Shown here in pieces: positions 1 through 5,364 of a DNA stretch of 6,705 nucleotides. Both the position numbers and the translations under genes were made by a program. How positions within the stretch are numbered: position 1 is the first letter of the stretch; each line of letters opens with the position of its first letter. Origin of the DNA: a bacterium. Its GTDB lineage: Bacteria; Patescibacteriota; Patescibacteriia; UBA2591; DAOWAM01. The notes under the pieces are model-generated. The model saw nothing but the letters and a program-made list of their open reading frames with translations. It did not search any database and was not told the DNA's origin. The DNA lies in the NCBI GenBank assembly GCA_030634585.1, contig DAOWAM010000029.1, positions 1 to 6,705 of the forward strand. The letters run 5' to 3'.

Positions 1-147
1 AAAACTTATCAGCATGATAAACAACGAGAGGATGCTTATATTCGAGCTAAGCAAACTTACAAATTATTACAGCAAATAACTGAATGGCCAGATTCTTCCA
101 TCGTTCCACCGCATTCTATTTTAAGGGAGTTTATTGGCCCGAAATAA
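1..147 (+). CDS. 3' end of an unidentified gene (partial)
   Basis: An open frame runs from the first base of the window to a TAA at 145-147 and gives the last 48 residues of a protein whose start lies outside. The tail is hydrophilic and mixed in charge. It ends in a Pro-rich segment, IVPPHSILREFIGPK, which reads like real protein rather than a chance frame. Just downstream is a strong hairpin terminator, as expected at the end of a transcription unit. I do not recognise the family with confidence. The ending faintly recalls nucleoside-kinase-like proteins, but that is only an impression. Confidence 0.7.
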   Translation, partial: KTYQHDKQREDAYIRAKQTYKLLQQITEWPDSSIVPPHSILREFIGPK

Positions 148-167
148 AACAATTTAATTAAAAAATT

Positions 168-204
168 AAAAGGGCTTACTCATTAGAGTAAACCCTTTTT
201 TCTT
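168..204. terminator. Bidirectional intrinsic terminator between convergent genes
   Basis: The arms 168-181 (AAAAGGGCTTACTC) and 186-199 pair over 14 positions with one C/A mismatch, around an ATTA loop. A T-rich run follows on the + strand, and an A-rich run precedes the hairpin, which gives a U tract on the - strand. It therefore suits both the gene ending at 147 and the - strand gene ending at 203. Confidence 0.85.
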
Positions 205-1096
205 ATTGATGATGTTTTTTCCAATAAGATTTTACGAATTTCCGAATAATTTTTCTGATTACCTTTCGGTGATTTCTTTTATTAAACATTCCAAAATATT
301 TTCTGGTAAATTGATTTCCATAATAAAGATGATGGAGCAACAAACTGGCATTATTGCTTTGTCCGCACATTAGGATTGCCTGTTTTCTTTTTTCTTTTTC
401 CTCTTTGCTTAGCTTTATATTGTTATATATTCTGTTCAGTTTGTGGTAATCATCATCCAGATAATAATAATCGGCTAATTGTCTGAAACTATCCGACATT
501 TCAGTCATTAATGGTTTGTTGTCTTGTTTTTTATACAATAAATATTCTATTTGGGCTAATCGTCCAACAAAAACAGCAGTTGTTTCTTCTTTCGACATCT
601 CTTGTATAGTTAAATAATGACTATAATTTTCTAAACCAATATCATTACGATGGACATGCGCGTGGAATGCTTCGTGTAACAAGATTCTTATTTTGTCCAA
701 TTTAAAAGCGTCAATCTTTTCCGATAAATCAATTCCTTCAAAAAAAGAGGGAATGATAACTATTGGTTTTTCTGGCGCAGAAGTATATGAACTTGGATGA
801 TCAGCAACGTAAACATCATATTCTTGTTTTCGATATCGTTCTGCCATTTCGTTGGCCACAGATTCCGAATTGCCAAAATAAACATAAAATTTGTTCATTG
901 GCGTATTATTTGGCCATAATTGGTATTTTGGACAAACAACGACTAAATAAAGCATCCTTTTATAAAACCAGCTTTCAGAATAAGCCAAATATTCATTGAT
1001 GGAAAAACCAAAGATGTTCTGACAAAAATTATTGATATCTTGAATAAATGCAATTTGTTCAGTAGTTAATTGATAATTACTATCATAAATATCCAC
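203..1096 (-). CDS. Putative HExxH zinc metallopeptidase (unassigned family)
   Basis: A 297-residue protein, probably cytoplasmic because no signal peptide or membrane segment is visible. The diagnostic motif is HEAFHAHVH: H141-E142-x-x-H145 is the zinc-binding and catalytic signature of zincin peptidases. A glutamate pair at 170-171 in EETTAVFVGRL, about 25 residues on, is a good candidate for the third zinc ligand of a gluzincin-like site. The region before the motif (about 47-116) is beta-rich. The tail (about 273-296) is strongly basic, so it may contact nucleic acid or membrane. The start is GTG at 1094-1096, supported by an AGGAGG sequence 5 nt upstream. It is transcribed divergently from the ClpP-like gene and has its own promoter. 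The substrate is unknown. The family is unrecognised and the peptidase call rests on the motif and its context only. Confidence 0.7.
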   Translation of the reverse strand: MDIYDSNYQLTTEQIAFIQDINNFCQNIFGFSINEYLAYSESWFYKRMLYLVVVCPKYQLWPNNTPMNKFYVYFGNSESVANEMAERYRKQEYDVYVADHPSSYTSAPEKPIVIIPSFFEGIDLSEKIDAFKLDKIRILLHEAFHAHVHRNDIGLENYSHYLTIQEMSKEETTAVFVGRLAQIEYLLYKKQDNKPLMTEMSDSFRQLADYYYLDDDYHKLNRIYNNIKLSKEEKEKRKQAILMCGQSNNASLLLHHLYYGNQFTRKYFGMFNKRNHRKVIRKIIRKFVKSYWKKHHQ

Positions 1097-1101
1097 TAGA
1101 A

Positions 1102-1107
1102 CCTCCT
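1102..1107 (-). promoter_or_regulatory. Strong ribosome binding site fixing a GTG start
   Basis: AGGAGG on the - strand lies 5 nt before the GTG at 1096-1094. No in-frame ATG is as well placed, so this site decides the start of the HExxH gene. Confidence 0.85.
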
Positions 1108-1112
1108 TTTTT

Positions 1113-1130
1113 CTAACTATTAATAGTTAG
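1113..1130. promoter_or_regulatory. Perfect 18-bp palindrome, possible operator
   Basis: CTAACTATT is followed directly by its exact reverse complement AATAGTTAG. It lies in the 5' leader of the HExxH gene, 5 bp before the Shine-Dalgarno sequence and downstream of the predicted -10 box. A dimeric repressor could bind there, or the RNA could fold near the ribosome site. No regulator is identified. Its arms resemble those of the intergenic hairpins further right. Confidence 0.5.
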
Positions 1131-1162
1131 TTTTTAAATGTTAAAAAACATTATTTAATATA

Positions 1163-1192
1163 ATATTATCAAATAATGATTATTTTGTCCAA
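1163..1192 (-). promoter_or_regulatory. Candidate sigma70 promoter for the HExxH gene
   Basis: On the - strand, TTGGAC (1192-1187) and TAATAT (1168-1163) are separated by 18 bp. The spacer holds a 15-bp odd-centred palindrome at 1171-1185, with arms AAATAAT and ATTATTT around a G, which could be an operator. The region is very AT-rich, so both calls carry some risk of chance. Confidence 0.5.
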
Positions 1193-1218
1193 TGCTAATC
1201 GCTTAATTAAGATTTTGC

Positions 1219-1247
1219 TTGACCAAGTAAACGAATAATGCTATATT
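1219..1247 (+). promoter_or_regulatory. Sigma70 promoter for the ClpP-like gene
   Basis: TTGACC (1219-1224) and TATATT (1242-1247) are separated by 17 bp. This predicts a transcript start near 1254 and a short leader of about 35 nt before the ATG at 1288. Confidence 0.65.
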
Positions 1248-1254
1248 GATGACA

Positions 1255-1272
1255 TAAGGAGGATGTTCCTTA
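1255..1272 (+). promoter_or_regulatory. Small leader hairpin containing a second Shine-Dalgarno sequence
   Basis: TAAGGA (1255-1260) and TCCTTA (1267-1272) pair around the loop GGATGT. The first arm and loop contain AAGGAGG followed at once by an ATG (1263) that opens a 10-codon frame ending in a TGA at 1293-1295, just inside the next gene. Zero spacing makes initiation there doubtful. A weak leader-peptide or RNA-folding role is possible but not shown. Confidence 0.3.
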
Positions 1273-1275
1273 AAA

Positions 1276-1281
1276 AAGGAG
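1276..1281 (+). promoter_or_regulatory. Ribosome binding site of the ClpP-like gene
   Basis: AAGGAG lies 6 nt before the ATG at 1288, an ideal spacing that fixes this start. Confidence 0.85.
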
Positions 1282-1287
1282 AAAAAT

Positions 1288-2046
1288 ATGAGTGATAAAC
1301 AGAGTTTAAGAATAGGGATTATTGCAATGGTGTTTATTCTTTTGTCGTTTGGTGTAATTCGATATGCAATGAGCAACTTAAATGACATTCAACAACGAAA
1401 GAACCAAGTTAAAACAATTCTTAATTTTCGTGGATTTGTAATGCCTTCGCCTAATACACTGCCATTGTCTTTGGCGCAAAAGAGAAGAATGAATTCGTCA
1501 AATACTCCAACAATTTTAATTGCGGAAGAAATTGATTCTGGAAGAGCAATACAAATCATACAAGCAATCAAACTTACTGACGCTAATACTGAAACAAAAG
1601 AAATACATATTCGATTGAAAGCTAATGGCAAAGATATGTCGTCTGTTTTGGCAATTTACTATACTATCAAGCAATGTCACAAACCAGTCAATATTGTAGC
1701 TGATGCAGCACTTTCTGGAGCAGTATTAATTTTAGCTAGTGGAACGCCAGGGAAAAGGACGATTACTCAAGATGCAGTGATTAATATTGAACAGCCAGTT
1801 TTTAAGGATGAACCAAACAAATTTAAGAAGTTTTTGCTTGAAAATCTTTATTTACGATTGTCTTTTATTAATTTTCGGAGTAGCTGGCTCAATTTATTAG
1901 CTCAAAACACACAACAATCGATAAAGTCGATTAGTAAGTTAAATCATCAAGAAAGAACGCTTTCAGTTGAAGAAGTGATAAAATTCGGATTTGCTGATCA
2001 GATTATTGAAAATAACGACGACAATAAGGATAGCGAAAATGAATAA
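1288..2046 (+). CDS. Membrane-anchored ClpP/SppA-fold protein, probable pseudoprotease
   Basis: A 252-residue protein with one N-terminal transmembrane segment (about 7-28), a linker, and a ClpP-like domain at about 74-242. The segment ALSGAVLILASGTPGKR (141-157) aligns without gaps to the ClpP nucleophile region, with S143 at the serine position and the GKR landmark kept. The strand VINIEQP (164-170) matches ClpP IMIHQP but has E168 where the catalytic His should be, exactly 25 residues after the serine as in ClpP. The usual NSPGG loop is KANGK here (111-115), and the expected Asp region (about 215-222) has no acidic residue. LSVEEVIKFGFADQII (225-240) is the typical C-terminal segment of the fold. 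The protein is likely membrane-tethered and inactive as a standard Ser-His-Asp peptidase, perhaps acting as a scaffold or binding protein. The tail (242-252) is acidic. It is transcribed alone, from its own promoter to its own terminator. Confidence 0.8.
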   Translation: MSDKQSLRIGIIAMVFILLSFGVIRYAMSNLNDIQQRKNQVKTILNFRGFVMPSPNTLPLSLAQKRRMNSSNTPTILIAEEIDSGRAIQIIQAIKLTDANTETKEIHIRLKANGKDMSSVLAIYYTIKQCHKPVNIVADAALSGAVLILASGTPGKRTITQDAVINIEQPVFKDEPNKFKKFLLENLYLRLSFINFRSSWLNLLAQNTQQSIKSISKLNHQERTLSVEEVIKFGFADQIIENNDDNKDSENE

Positions 2047-2063
2047 TAATTTTAACTATTATT

Positions 2064-2097
2064 GGCGGAAGATTAAAATCTTCCGCCTTTCTTATTC
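2064..2097 (+). terminator. Strong intrinsic terminator after the ClpP-like gene
   Basis: GGCGGAAGAT (2064-2073) and ATCTTCCGCC (2078-2087) form a perfect 10-bp stem around a TAAA loop, followed by a T-rich tract. It closes the transcript of the upstream gene 18 nt after its stop. Confidence 0.9.
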
Positions 2098-2103
2098 TAA
2101 CTT

Positions 2104-2132
2104 TTTTGTTTTTTATTTAAATATGTTAAAAT
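2104..2132 (+). promoter_or_regulatory. Weak candidate promoter for the TauE/SafE gene
   Basis: An extended -10 box, TG-T-TAAAAT (2124-2132), lies 17 bp after a poor -35 (TTTTGT, 2104-2109). It would give a leader of about 80 nt. A TTGTCA at 2159-2164 is a second -35 candidate without a good -10. The sequence is AT-rich, so this is tentative. Confidence 0.3.
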
Positions 2133-2218
2133 AAGAATCTGCTTCACGGAACATTGTCTTGTCAAGGCATAGGTTGTATTTTTAATTTAAAAATAGATTA
2201 ATTTAATTTTAATTGCTA

Positions 2219-2977
2219 ATGAAAAAATTTAATTTGTTAATTTTAGGTTTATTGGCCGGTCTTTGTAGCGCGGCATTAGGCTTGGGTGGGGGAACGGTCA
2301 TTGTCCCGGCATTGGTTATTTTCTTCGCTTATCCGATAAAAGAAGCTGTCGGCACTTCTTTGGCAACAATTGTTCCAACAGTTTTTGTGGGAATAATAAC
2401 CCATTATTTAATAAATAGTGCCAATATCAGGCTTAAAATTGCTCTATTCGTTATTCTTGGTGCAATTATCGGCGCCAAACTTGGCGTCGATTTAGTAAAC
2501 AAAATACACAGTAAAACTTTAAAAAGATTATTTGCTTTATTGCTTTTATTTGTTGGATTAAAAATAATTGGCGTAATCCAAATCCCAACCGAAGCGCTCA
2601 CTAGTAATACTGTATATTTTGGATTATTAATTTTAGGACTAATCGGTGGATTAGTTTCCAGTTTGTTTGGCATCGGTGGGGGAGTAGTGATTGTTCCGAC
2701 ATTAACTTTATTTTTTGCTTTAAATATTCATCAAGCAATTGCCACTTCATTAACCATTATTTTACCGACTGCTTTTATCGGAGCTATTTTCCACAAAAAA
2801 TTTAATCATCTTAATACCAACGCCTTAAAATTTCTAATTCCTTCTGCTTTGGTTGGCGCAATTATTGGCGCTCTCTTGTCTAATAGTTTACCAGCAGACA
2901 CTTTAAAAATTATTTTCGGAATTTACTTACTAATTACTGCTGTTAAGATCTTCTTTCAAAATAATCAAAGAAAATGA
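2219..2977 (+). CDS. TauE/SafE-family membrane permease
   Basis: A 252-residue, almost wholly hydrophobic protein of the inner membrane with about eight predicted helices. It is built from two internal repeats 130 residues apart. Repeat one has GLGGGTVIVP (21-30) and VGTSLATIVPT (44-54); repeat two has GIGGGVVIVP (151-160) and IATSLTIILPT (174-184). This duplicated GxGGG plus TSL pattern is the signature of the TauE/SafE (DUF81) family. Members carry sulfite, sulfonates or other organic anions, but the substrate cannot be read from the sequence. Length is normal for the family. A TTG two codons upstream (2213) is in frame, but ATG 2219 is preferred because MKKFN is a typical start; neither has a Shine-Dalgarno sequence. 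It lies between a terminator and a new promoter, so it is probably monocistronic. The TGA stop is followed at once by TAA. Confidence 0.9.
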   Translation: MKKFNLLILGLLAGLCSAALGLGGGTVIVPALVIFFAYPIKEAVGTSLATIVPTVFVGIITHYLINSANIRLKIALFVILGAIIGAKLGVDLVNKIHSKTLKRLFALLLLFVGLKIIGVIQIPTEALTSNTVYFGLLILGLIGGLVSSLFGIGGGVVIVPTLTLFFALNIHQAIATSLTIILPTAFIGAIFHKKFNHLNTNALKFLIPSALVGAIIGALLSNSLPADTLKIIFGIYLLITAVKIFFQNNQRK

Positions 2978-2994
2978 TAAGACAACTTATCCAC

Positions 2995-3023
2995 TTGACA
3001 ATTTATTTATAATCGACTACAAT
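2995..3023 (+). promoter_or_regulatory. Strong sigma70 promoter of an intergenic RNA
   Basis: A consensus TTGACA (2995-3000) and TACAAT (3018-3023) are spaced by exactly 17 bp. No coding frame follows for 450 bp, so it most likely drives the structured RNA at about 3030-3156. TTATCCAC directly precedes the -35. Confidence 0.8.
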
Positions 3024-3029
3024 CAAAGT

Positions 3030-3156
3030 AATAAAGGTGGAAAGGATATATATTACTAATTTCAGATCAAAGTAAGAGGAGTTTACCCATCTCCCGTCTT
3101 TTCCACCCATCCTAAGGGGCCGATTTATAATTAATCGGTCCCTATCCATTTTTTTT
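3030..3156 (+). ncRNA. Putative structured small RNA of unknown class
   Basis: The segment between a strong promoter and a terminator has no open frame of note. The predicted fold has a closing stem of 10 pairs between GGTGGAAAGG (3036-3045) and CTTTTCCACC (3098-3107), including one G-U. Inside are two small hairpins: TTACT (3053-3057) with AGTAA (3071-3075), and GGAG (3078-3081) with CTCC (3091-3094). This gives a three-way junction followed by the terminator hairpin. I compared it by eye with SRP RNA, tmRNA, 6S RNA, T-box leaders and purine-type riboswitches, and it lacks the signature elements of each. A free-standing ncRNA is favoured over a riboswitch because the next gene is more than 300 nt beyond the terminator. 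Ends are estimated from the -10 box and the T tract. Confidence 0.6.
3116..3156 (+). terminator. Intrinsic terminator of the putative ncRNA
   Basis: GGGGCCGATT (3116-3125) pairs with AATCGGTCCC (3133-3142) over 10 positions with one G-U, around a 7-nt loop. After 6 nt comes a run of eight T (3149-3156). The gap between stem and T run is slightly long, but the elements are otherwise typical. Confidence 0.75.
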
Positions 3157-3165
3157 AATAATCAG

Positions 3166-3194
3166 CTATGAACATCCGATGTCCATAGTTTTTT
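3166..3194 (+). terminator. Second intrinsic terminator-like hairpin
   Basis: CTATGAACAT (3166-3175) pairs with ATGTCCATAG (3179-3188) over 10 positions with one A/C mismatch, followed by six T (3189-3194). It lies only 10 nt after the T run of the first terminator and acts as a back-up or ends a longer transcript. Confidence 0.65.
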
Positions 3195-3274
3195 GGTTAA
3201 AATCGGAAACTAATGTAACTCAAAGACTAACGGAACTGGACCACGTTAATTTAGAAATCAAAATCGTTAATTTT

Positions 3275-3323
3275 AAATGTCTTGTAATTCCACAAGGTGG
3301 TAAATTTACAAGACATTTGTTTT
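3275..3323 (+). terminator. Long perfect stem-loop with U tract
   Basis: AAATGTCTTGTAA (3275-3287) and TTACAAGACATTT (3306-3318) are perfect 13-bp arms. The loop contains a nested CCAC (3290-3293) and GTGG (3297-3300) hairpin. T-rich sequence (3316-3324, interrupted by a G) follows. It can act as a terminator, but no clear promoter or gene precedes it, so it may instead be the body of a small RNA. The approach to it has a 9-bp direct repeat CGTTAATTT at 3244-3252 and 3265-3273, 21 bp apart. Confidence 0.5.
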
Positions 3324-3327
3324 TAAC

Positions 3328-3352
3328 AACTATGGCTTCCGAGAAGCCATAG
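3328..3352. repeat. Intergenic hairpin repeat, copy 1 (left of helicase)
   Basis: The 25 nt from 3328 to 3352 are identical to 5228-5252. Within it CTATGGCTTC (3330-3339) and GAAGCCATAG (3343-3352) form a perfect 10-bp stem with a CGA loop. No T run follows, so it is not a typical terminator. The two copies flank the helicase gene. Confidence 0.8.
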
Positions 3353-3364
3353 CTTGAGAAGGCA

Positions 3365-3376
3365 TGGCTTAAGCCA
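3365..3376. repeat. Perfect 12-bp palindrome
   Basis: TGGCTTAAGCCA reads the same on both strands. It lies 12 bp after hairpin copy 1 and contains the same GGCTT core. It could be a protein-binding site or a degenerate repeat relic. Confidence 0.4.
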
Positions 3377-3436
3377 AAAGTTGATGAAAATTAATTTTGA
3401 GAGTAAAATAAGGATAAAGACAAAAAGATTAAAAAA

Positions 3437-3457
3437 TAACGGTGTTGAACACCGTTA
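3437..3457. promoter_or_regulatory. Hairpin/operator-like palindrome just before the helicase start
   Basis: TAACGGTGT (3437-3445) and ACACCGTTA (3449-3457) are perfect 9-bp arms around TGA. It ends 16 nt before the helicase ATG and is not followed by a T run, so it is more likely an operator or 5'-UTR structure than a terminator. Its tip, GGTGTTGAACACC, recurs with one base change at 6437-6449. Confidence 0.55.
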
Positions 3458-3473
3458 AAATAAATATTATATT

Positions 3474-5135
3474 ATGACACAAGAAGAAACGTTAGATATA
3501 TTAAAACTTGGCTATAATGTATTTTTGACGGGGCCACCGGGAAGCGGGAAGACCTTTTTATTGAATAAATACATTGACTATTTGAGAGGGAAACGCAGGG
3601 AAGTAGCGGTAACCGCCTCTACGGGAATTGCCGCCACTCATATGAATGGAGTTACCATTCATTCTTGGTCGGGAATGGGGATTAAAGAAGAATTAACTGG
3701 GCAGGACATAAAGAAACTATTAAAAAAATCCTATCTTAGAAAAAGATTTAGGGATACCAACATCCTTATTATTGATGAAATATCAATGTTGCATGCCTTT
3801 CAGTTTGACTTGATAAATCAAATTTGCCAAGCGTTTAAGGATAGACCCGAGCCTTTTGGGGGTATGCAAATTGTTTGTTCAGGTGATTTATTTCAACTTC
3901 CGCCAGTGCAAAAAGATGGCGAAGCCAAATTTATTACTGAATCAGAAGTATGGAATAATATGGATATGAAGATTTGTTATCTTGAAGAGCAACATCGTCA
4001 AGAGAGTGGTAAATTACTTGCCTTACTTAACTGTATCCGAAATAACTCGGCCAACGAAGCGCGAGAATTATTAATTAATAGTGAGCGCGCGGAAAACCAA
4101 TTCCCGATTATCTCAACGAAACTTTATACGCATAATGTTGATGTTGATGCTATCAATCAGTTTGAATTAAGCAAAATAGAGGGGAAAGAGTTTGTGTATC
4201 CGATGCAGGCAGAAGGCAATAAAAATATTGTGGCTGCTCTTAAAAAAGGATGTTTAGCGCCTGAAAGATTAGTGTTGAAACGGAATGCCAAGGTGATGTT
4301 TATAAAAAATAATTTTAATAAAGGATATGTCAACGGCACTCTTGGTAAAGTTATTAGGTTTGACAAAGAAAATCGACCTATTATAGAAACCTTAAGAGGA
4401 AGATGTATTGTGGCTATACCTACTAGCTGGACTGTTGAAGAGGATGGTGTAGTGATAGCCAAAGTCAGTCAAATTCCTCTTCGACTTGCTTGGGCAATAA
4501 CAATTCACAAAAGTCAGGGAATGAATCTTGATGCCGCTGAAATAGACCTTTCTAAATCGTTTGTTAGGGGAATGGGGTATGTTGCTCTTTCTCGATTGCG
4601 TTCGCTCACCGGACTAAAATTAATGGGGATAAATGATTTAGCCTTTTTGGTCAAAAAAGAAGCTGTGGAATTAGATAAAAGCTTAAAACAAATGTCGCAA
4701 CAAACAGCTGAAGAGATAAAAGATATGAATAGCCAGCAGAAAAAGAAAGGACAAAGTCAGTTTTTGCGTTCTTTACCAGAAGATGGATATATTAAGGTAA
4801 AAGCTCAAGAACAAAAGGAACATCTTTCAACTTATGAAAAAACCAAGCTACTCGTTATAGCTAAACTATCAATTAAAAAAATTGCTAAGCGCAGAGACCT
4901 TACAGAAAATACTATTATAAGACACCTGGAAAGATTAATGGCTAATGGGGAAGAACTTAATTTAGAACATTTACAATTGCCGGAAGCGCGTTTTGAGAAA
5001 ATTAAATCGGCATTTCAGCAAGTGGGCACCTCTAAATTAACCCAAGTGTACGAAATACTTGGTGAGGATTTTTCTTATCAAGAGCTAAAATTAGCCCGTT
5101 TATTTTTAATTACTACGAAAAAAAGCGATAAGTGA
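3474..5135 (+). CDS. Pif1/RecD-like SF1 DNA helicase with C-terminal HTH
   Basis: A 553-residue ATP-dependent superfamily 1B helicase, acting on DNA in the cytoplasm. Motifs in order: Walker A GPPGSGKT (20-27), motif Ia TASTGIAA (47-54), Walker B LIIDEISM (98-105), motif III GDLFQLPPV (137-145), the QHR of motif IV (173-175), motif V AITIHKSQGM (341-350), and motif VI GYVALSRLRSLTGL (368-381). This set fits 5'-3' Pif1-type helicases. A charged linker follows, then a C-terminal helix-turn-helix (about 451-500: LSIKKIAKRRDLTENTIIRHL) like the HTH_40 module found at the end of RecQ- and Pif1-like proteins. All catalytic motifs look intact. The likely role is in replication, repair or element maintenance. 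The ATG at 3474 places the P-loop at residue 20, which is normal, but no Shine-Dalgarno sequence or clear promoter is seen. It is flanked by identical hairpin repeats. The TGA stop is followed by TAA. Confidence 0.92.
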   Translation: MTQEETLDILKLGYNVFLTGPPGSGKTFLLNKYIDYLRGKRREVAVTASTGIAATHMNGVTIHSWSGMGIKEELTGQDIKKLLKKSYLRKRFRDTNILIIDEISMLHAFQFDLINQICQAFKDRPEPFGGMQIVCSGDLFQLPPVQKDGEAKFITESEVWNNMDMKICYLEEQHRQESGKLLALLNCIRNNSANEARELLINSERAENQFPIISTKLYTHNVDVDAINQFELSKIEGKEFVYPMQAEGNKNIVAALKKGCLAPERLVLKRNAKVMFIKNNFNKGYVNGTLGKVIRFDKENRPIIETLRGRCIVAIPTSWTVEEDGVVIAKVSQIPLRLAWAITIHKSQGMNLDAAEIDLSKSFVRGMGYVALSRLRSLTGLKLMGINDLAFLVKKEAVELDKSLKQMSQQTAEEIKDMNSQQKKKGQSQFLRSLPEDGYIKVKAQEQKEHLSTYEKTKLLVIAKLSIKKIAKRRDLTENTIIRHLERLMANGEELNLEHLQLPEARFEKIKSAFQQVGTSKLTQVYEILGEDFSYQELKLARLFLITTKKSDK

Positions 5136-5227
5136 TAAGCGCGTGCTGATTTGGAGATTTGGACCATGGGCTATTACACAGAATAGGTGGATAGGGGATA
5201 TTTATATCATTAAACCAAGGTTGATGA

Positions 5228-5254
5228 AACTATGGCTTCCGAGAAGCCATAGTT
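5228..5254. repeat. Intergenic hairpin repeat, copy 2 (right of helicase)
   Basis: AACTATGGCTTC (5228-5239) and GAAGCCATAGTT (5243-5254) form a perfect 12-bp stem with a CGA loop. The first 25 nt equal copy 1 at 3328-3352, exactly 1900 bp away. GTTGATGAAA, found immediately before this copy (5220-5229, overlapping its first two bases), also occurs at 3380-3389 after copy 1, so both elements flank the helicase gene. Confidence 0.8.
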
Positions 5255-5278
5255 GAATAATTAAAGTATATTAAACAT

Positions 5279-5290
5279 AAATAGGGGAGT
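5279..5290 (+). repeat. AAATAGGGGAGT element, copy 1
   Basis: This 12-mer is repeated exactly at 6471-6482. In both places it lies 15-25 nt after an intergenic hairpin. GGGGAGTAGA (5284-5293) also recurs at 6613-6622. The function is unknown. Confidence 0.55.
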
Positions 5291-5318
5291 AGATCTAACA
5301 AAGTTAGACATAAGAAAG

Positions 5319-5327
5319 TTATCCACA
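5319..5327 (+). promoter_or_regulatory. Perfect DnaA-box match upstream of the XRE promoter
   Basis: TTATCCACA equals the strong DnaA-box consensus. A one-mismatch copy, TTATCCACT, lies at 2987-2995 just before the other TTGACA promoter. The site also contains CCACAGATA, shared with the right arm of the XRE operator (5367-5375), so it may instead be an extra half-site for the repressor. A lone box does not make an origin. Confidence 0.4.
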
Positions 5328-5335
5328 GATATAAA

Positions 5336-5364
5336 TTGACAATAGGTTATCCGTGGTATATAAT
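5336..5364 (+). promoter_or_regulatory. Perfect-consensus sigma70 promoter of the XRE-ImmA operon
   Basis: TTGACA (5336-5341) and TATAAT (5359-5364) are separated by 17 bp, a full match to the sigma70 consensus. The predicted transcript start is near 5371, about 36 nt before the XRE ATG. Such a strong promoter fits a gene that represses itself. Confidence 0.92.

Noticed and set aside
763..999. A 78-codon + strand frame inside the HExxH gene
   Set aside because: It is the antisense shadow of a gene with a clear Shine-Dalgarno sequence and motif, and its product resembles no domain.
1263..1295. Ten-codon leader peptide before the ClpP-like gene
   Set aside because: The Shine-Dalgarno sequence abuts the ATG with no spacing and the peptide has no regulatory pattern such as repeated codons. 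It is kept only as a note on the leader hairpin.
2213..2218. TTG start two codons upstream of the TauE/SafE ATG
   Set aside because: It has no Shine-Dalgarno support, and the ATG at 2219 gives a typical MKK start. The difference is only two residues.
3030..3156. Riboswitch controlling the helicase gene
   Set aside because: The next gene starts more than 300 nt after the terminator and other terminators intervene. A free-standing RNA fits better.
3474..5135. Full-length RecD (exonuclease V alpha subunit)
   Set aside because: At 553 residues with the P-loop at residue 20 it lacks the RecD N-terminal region and carries a C-terminal HTH, so Pif1-like fits better.
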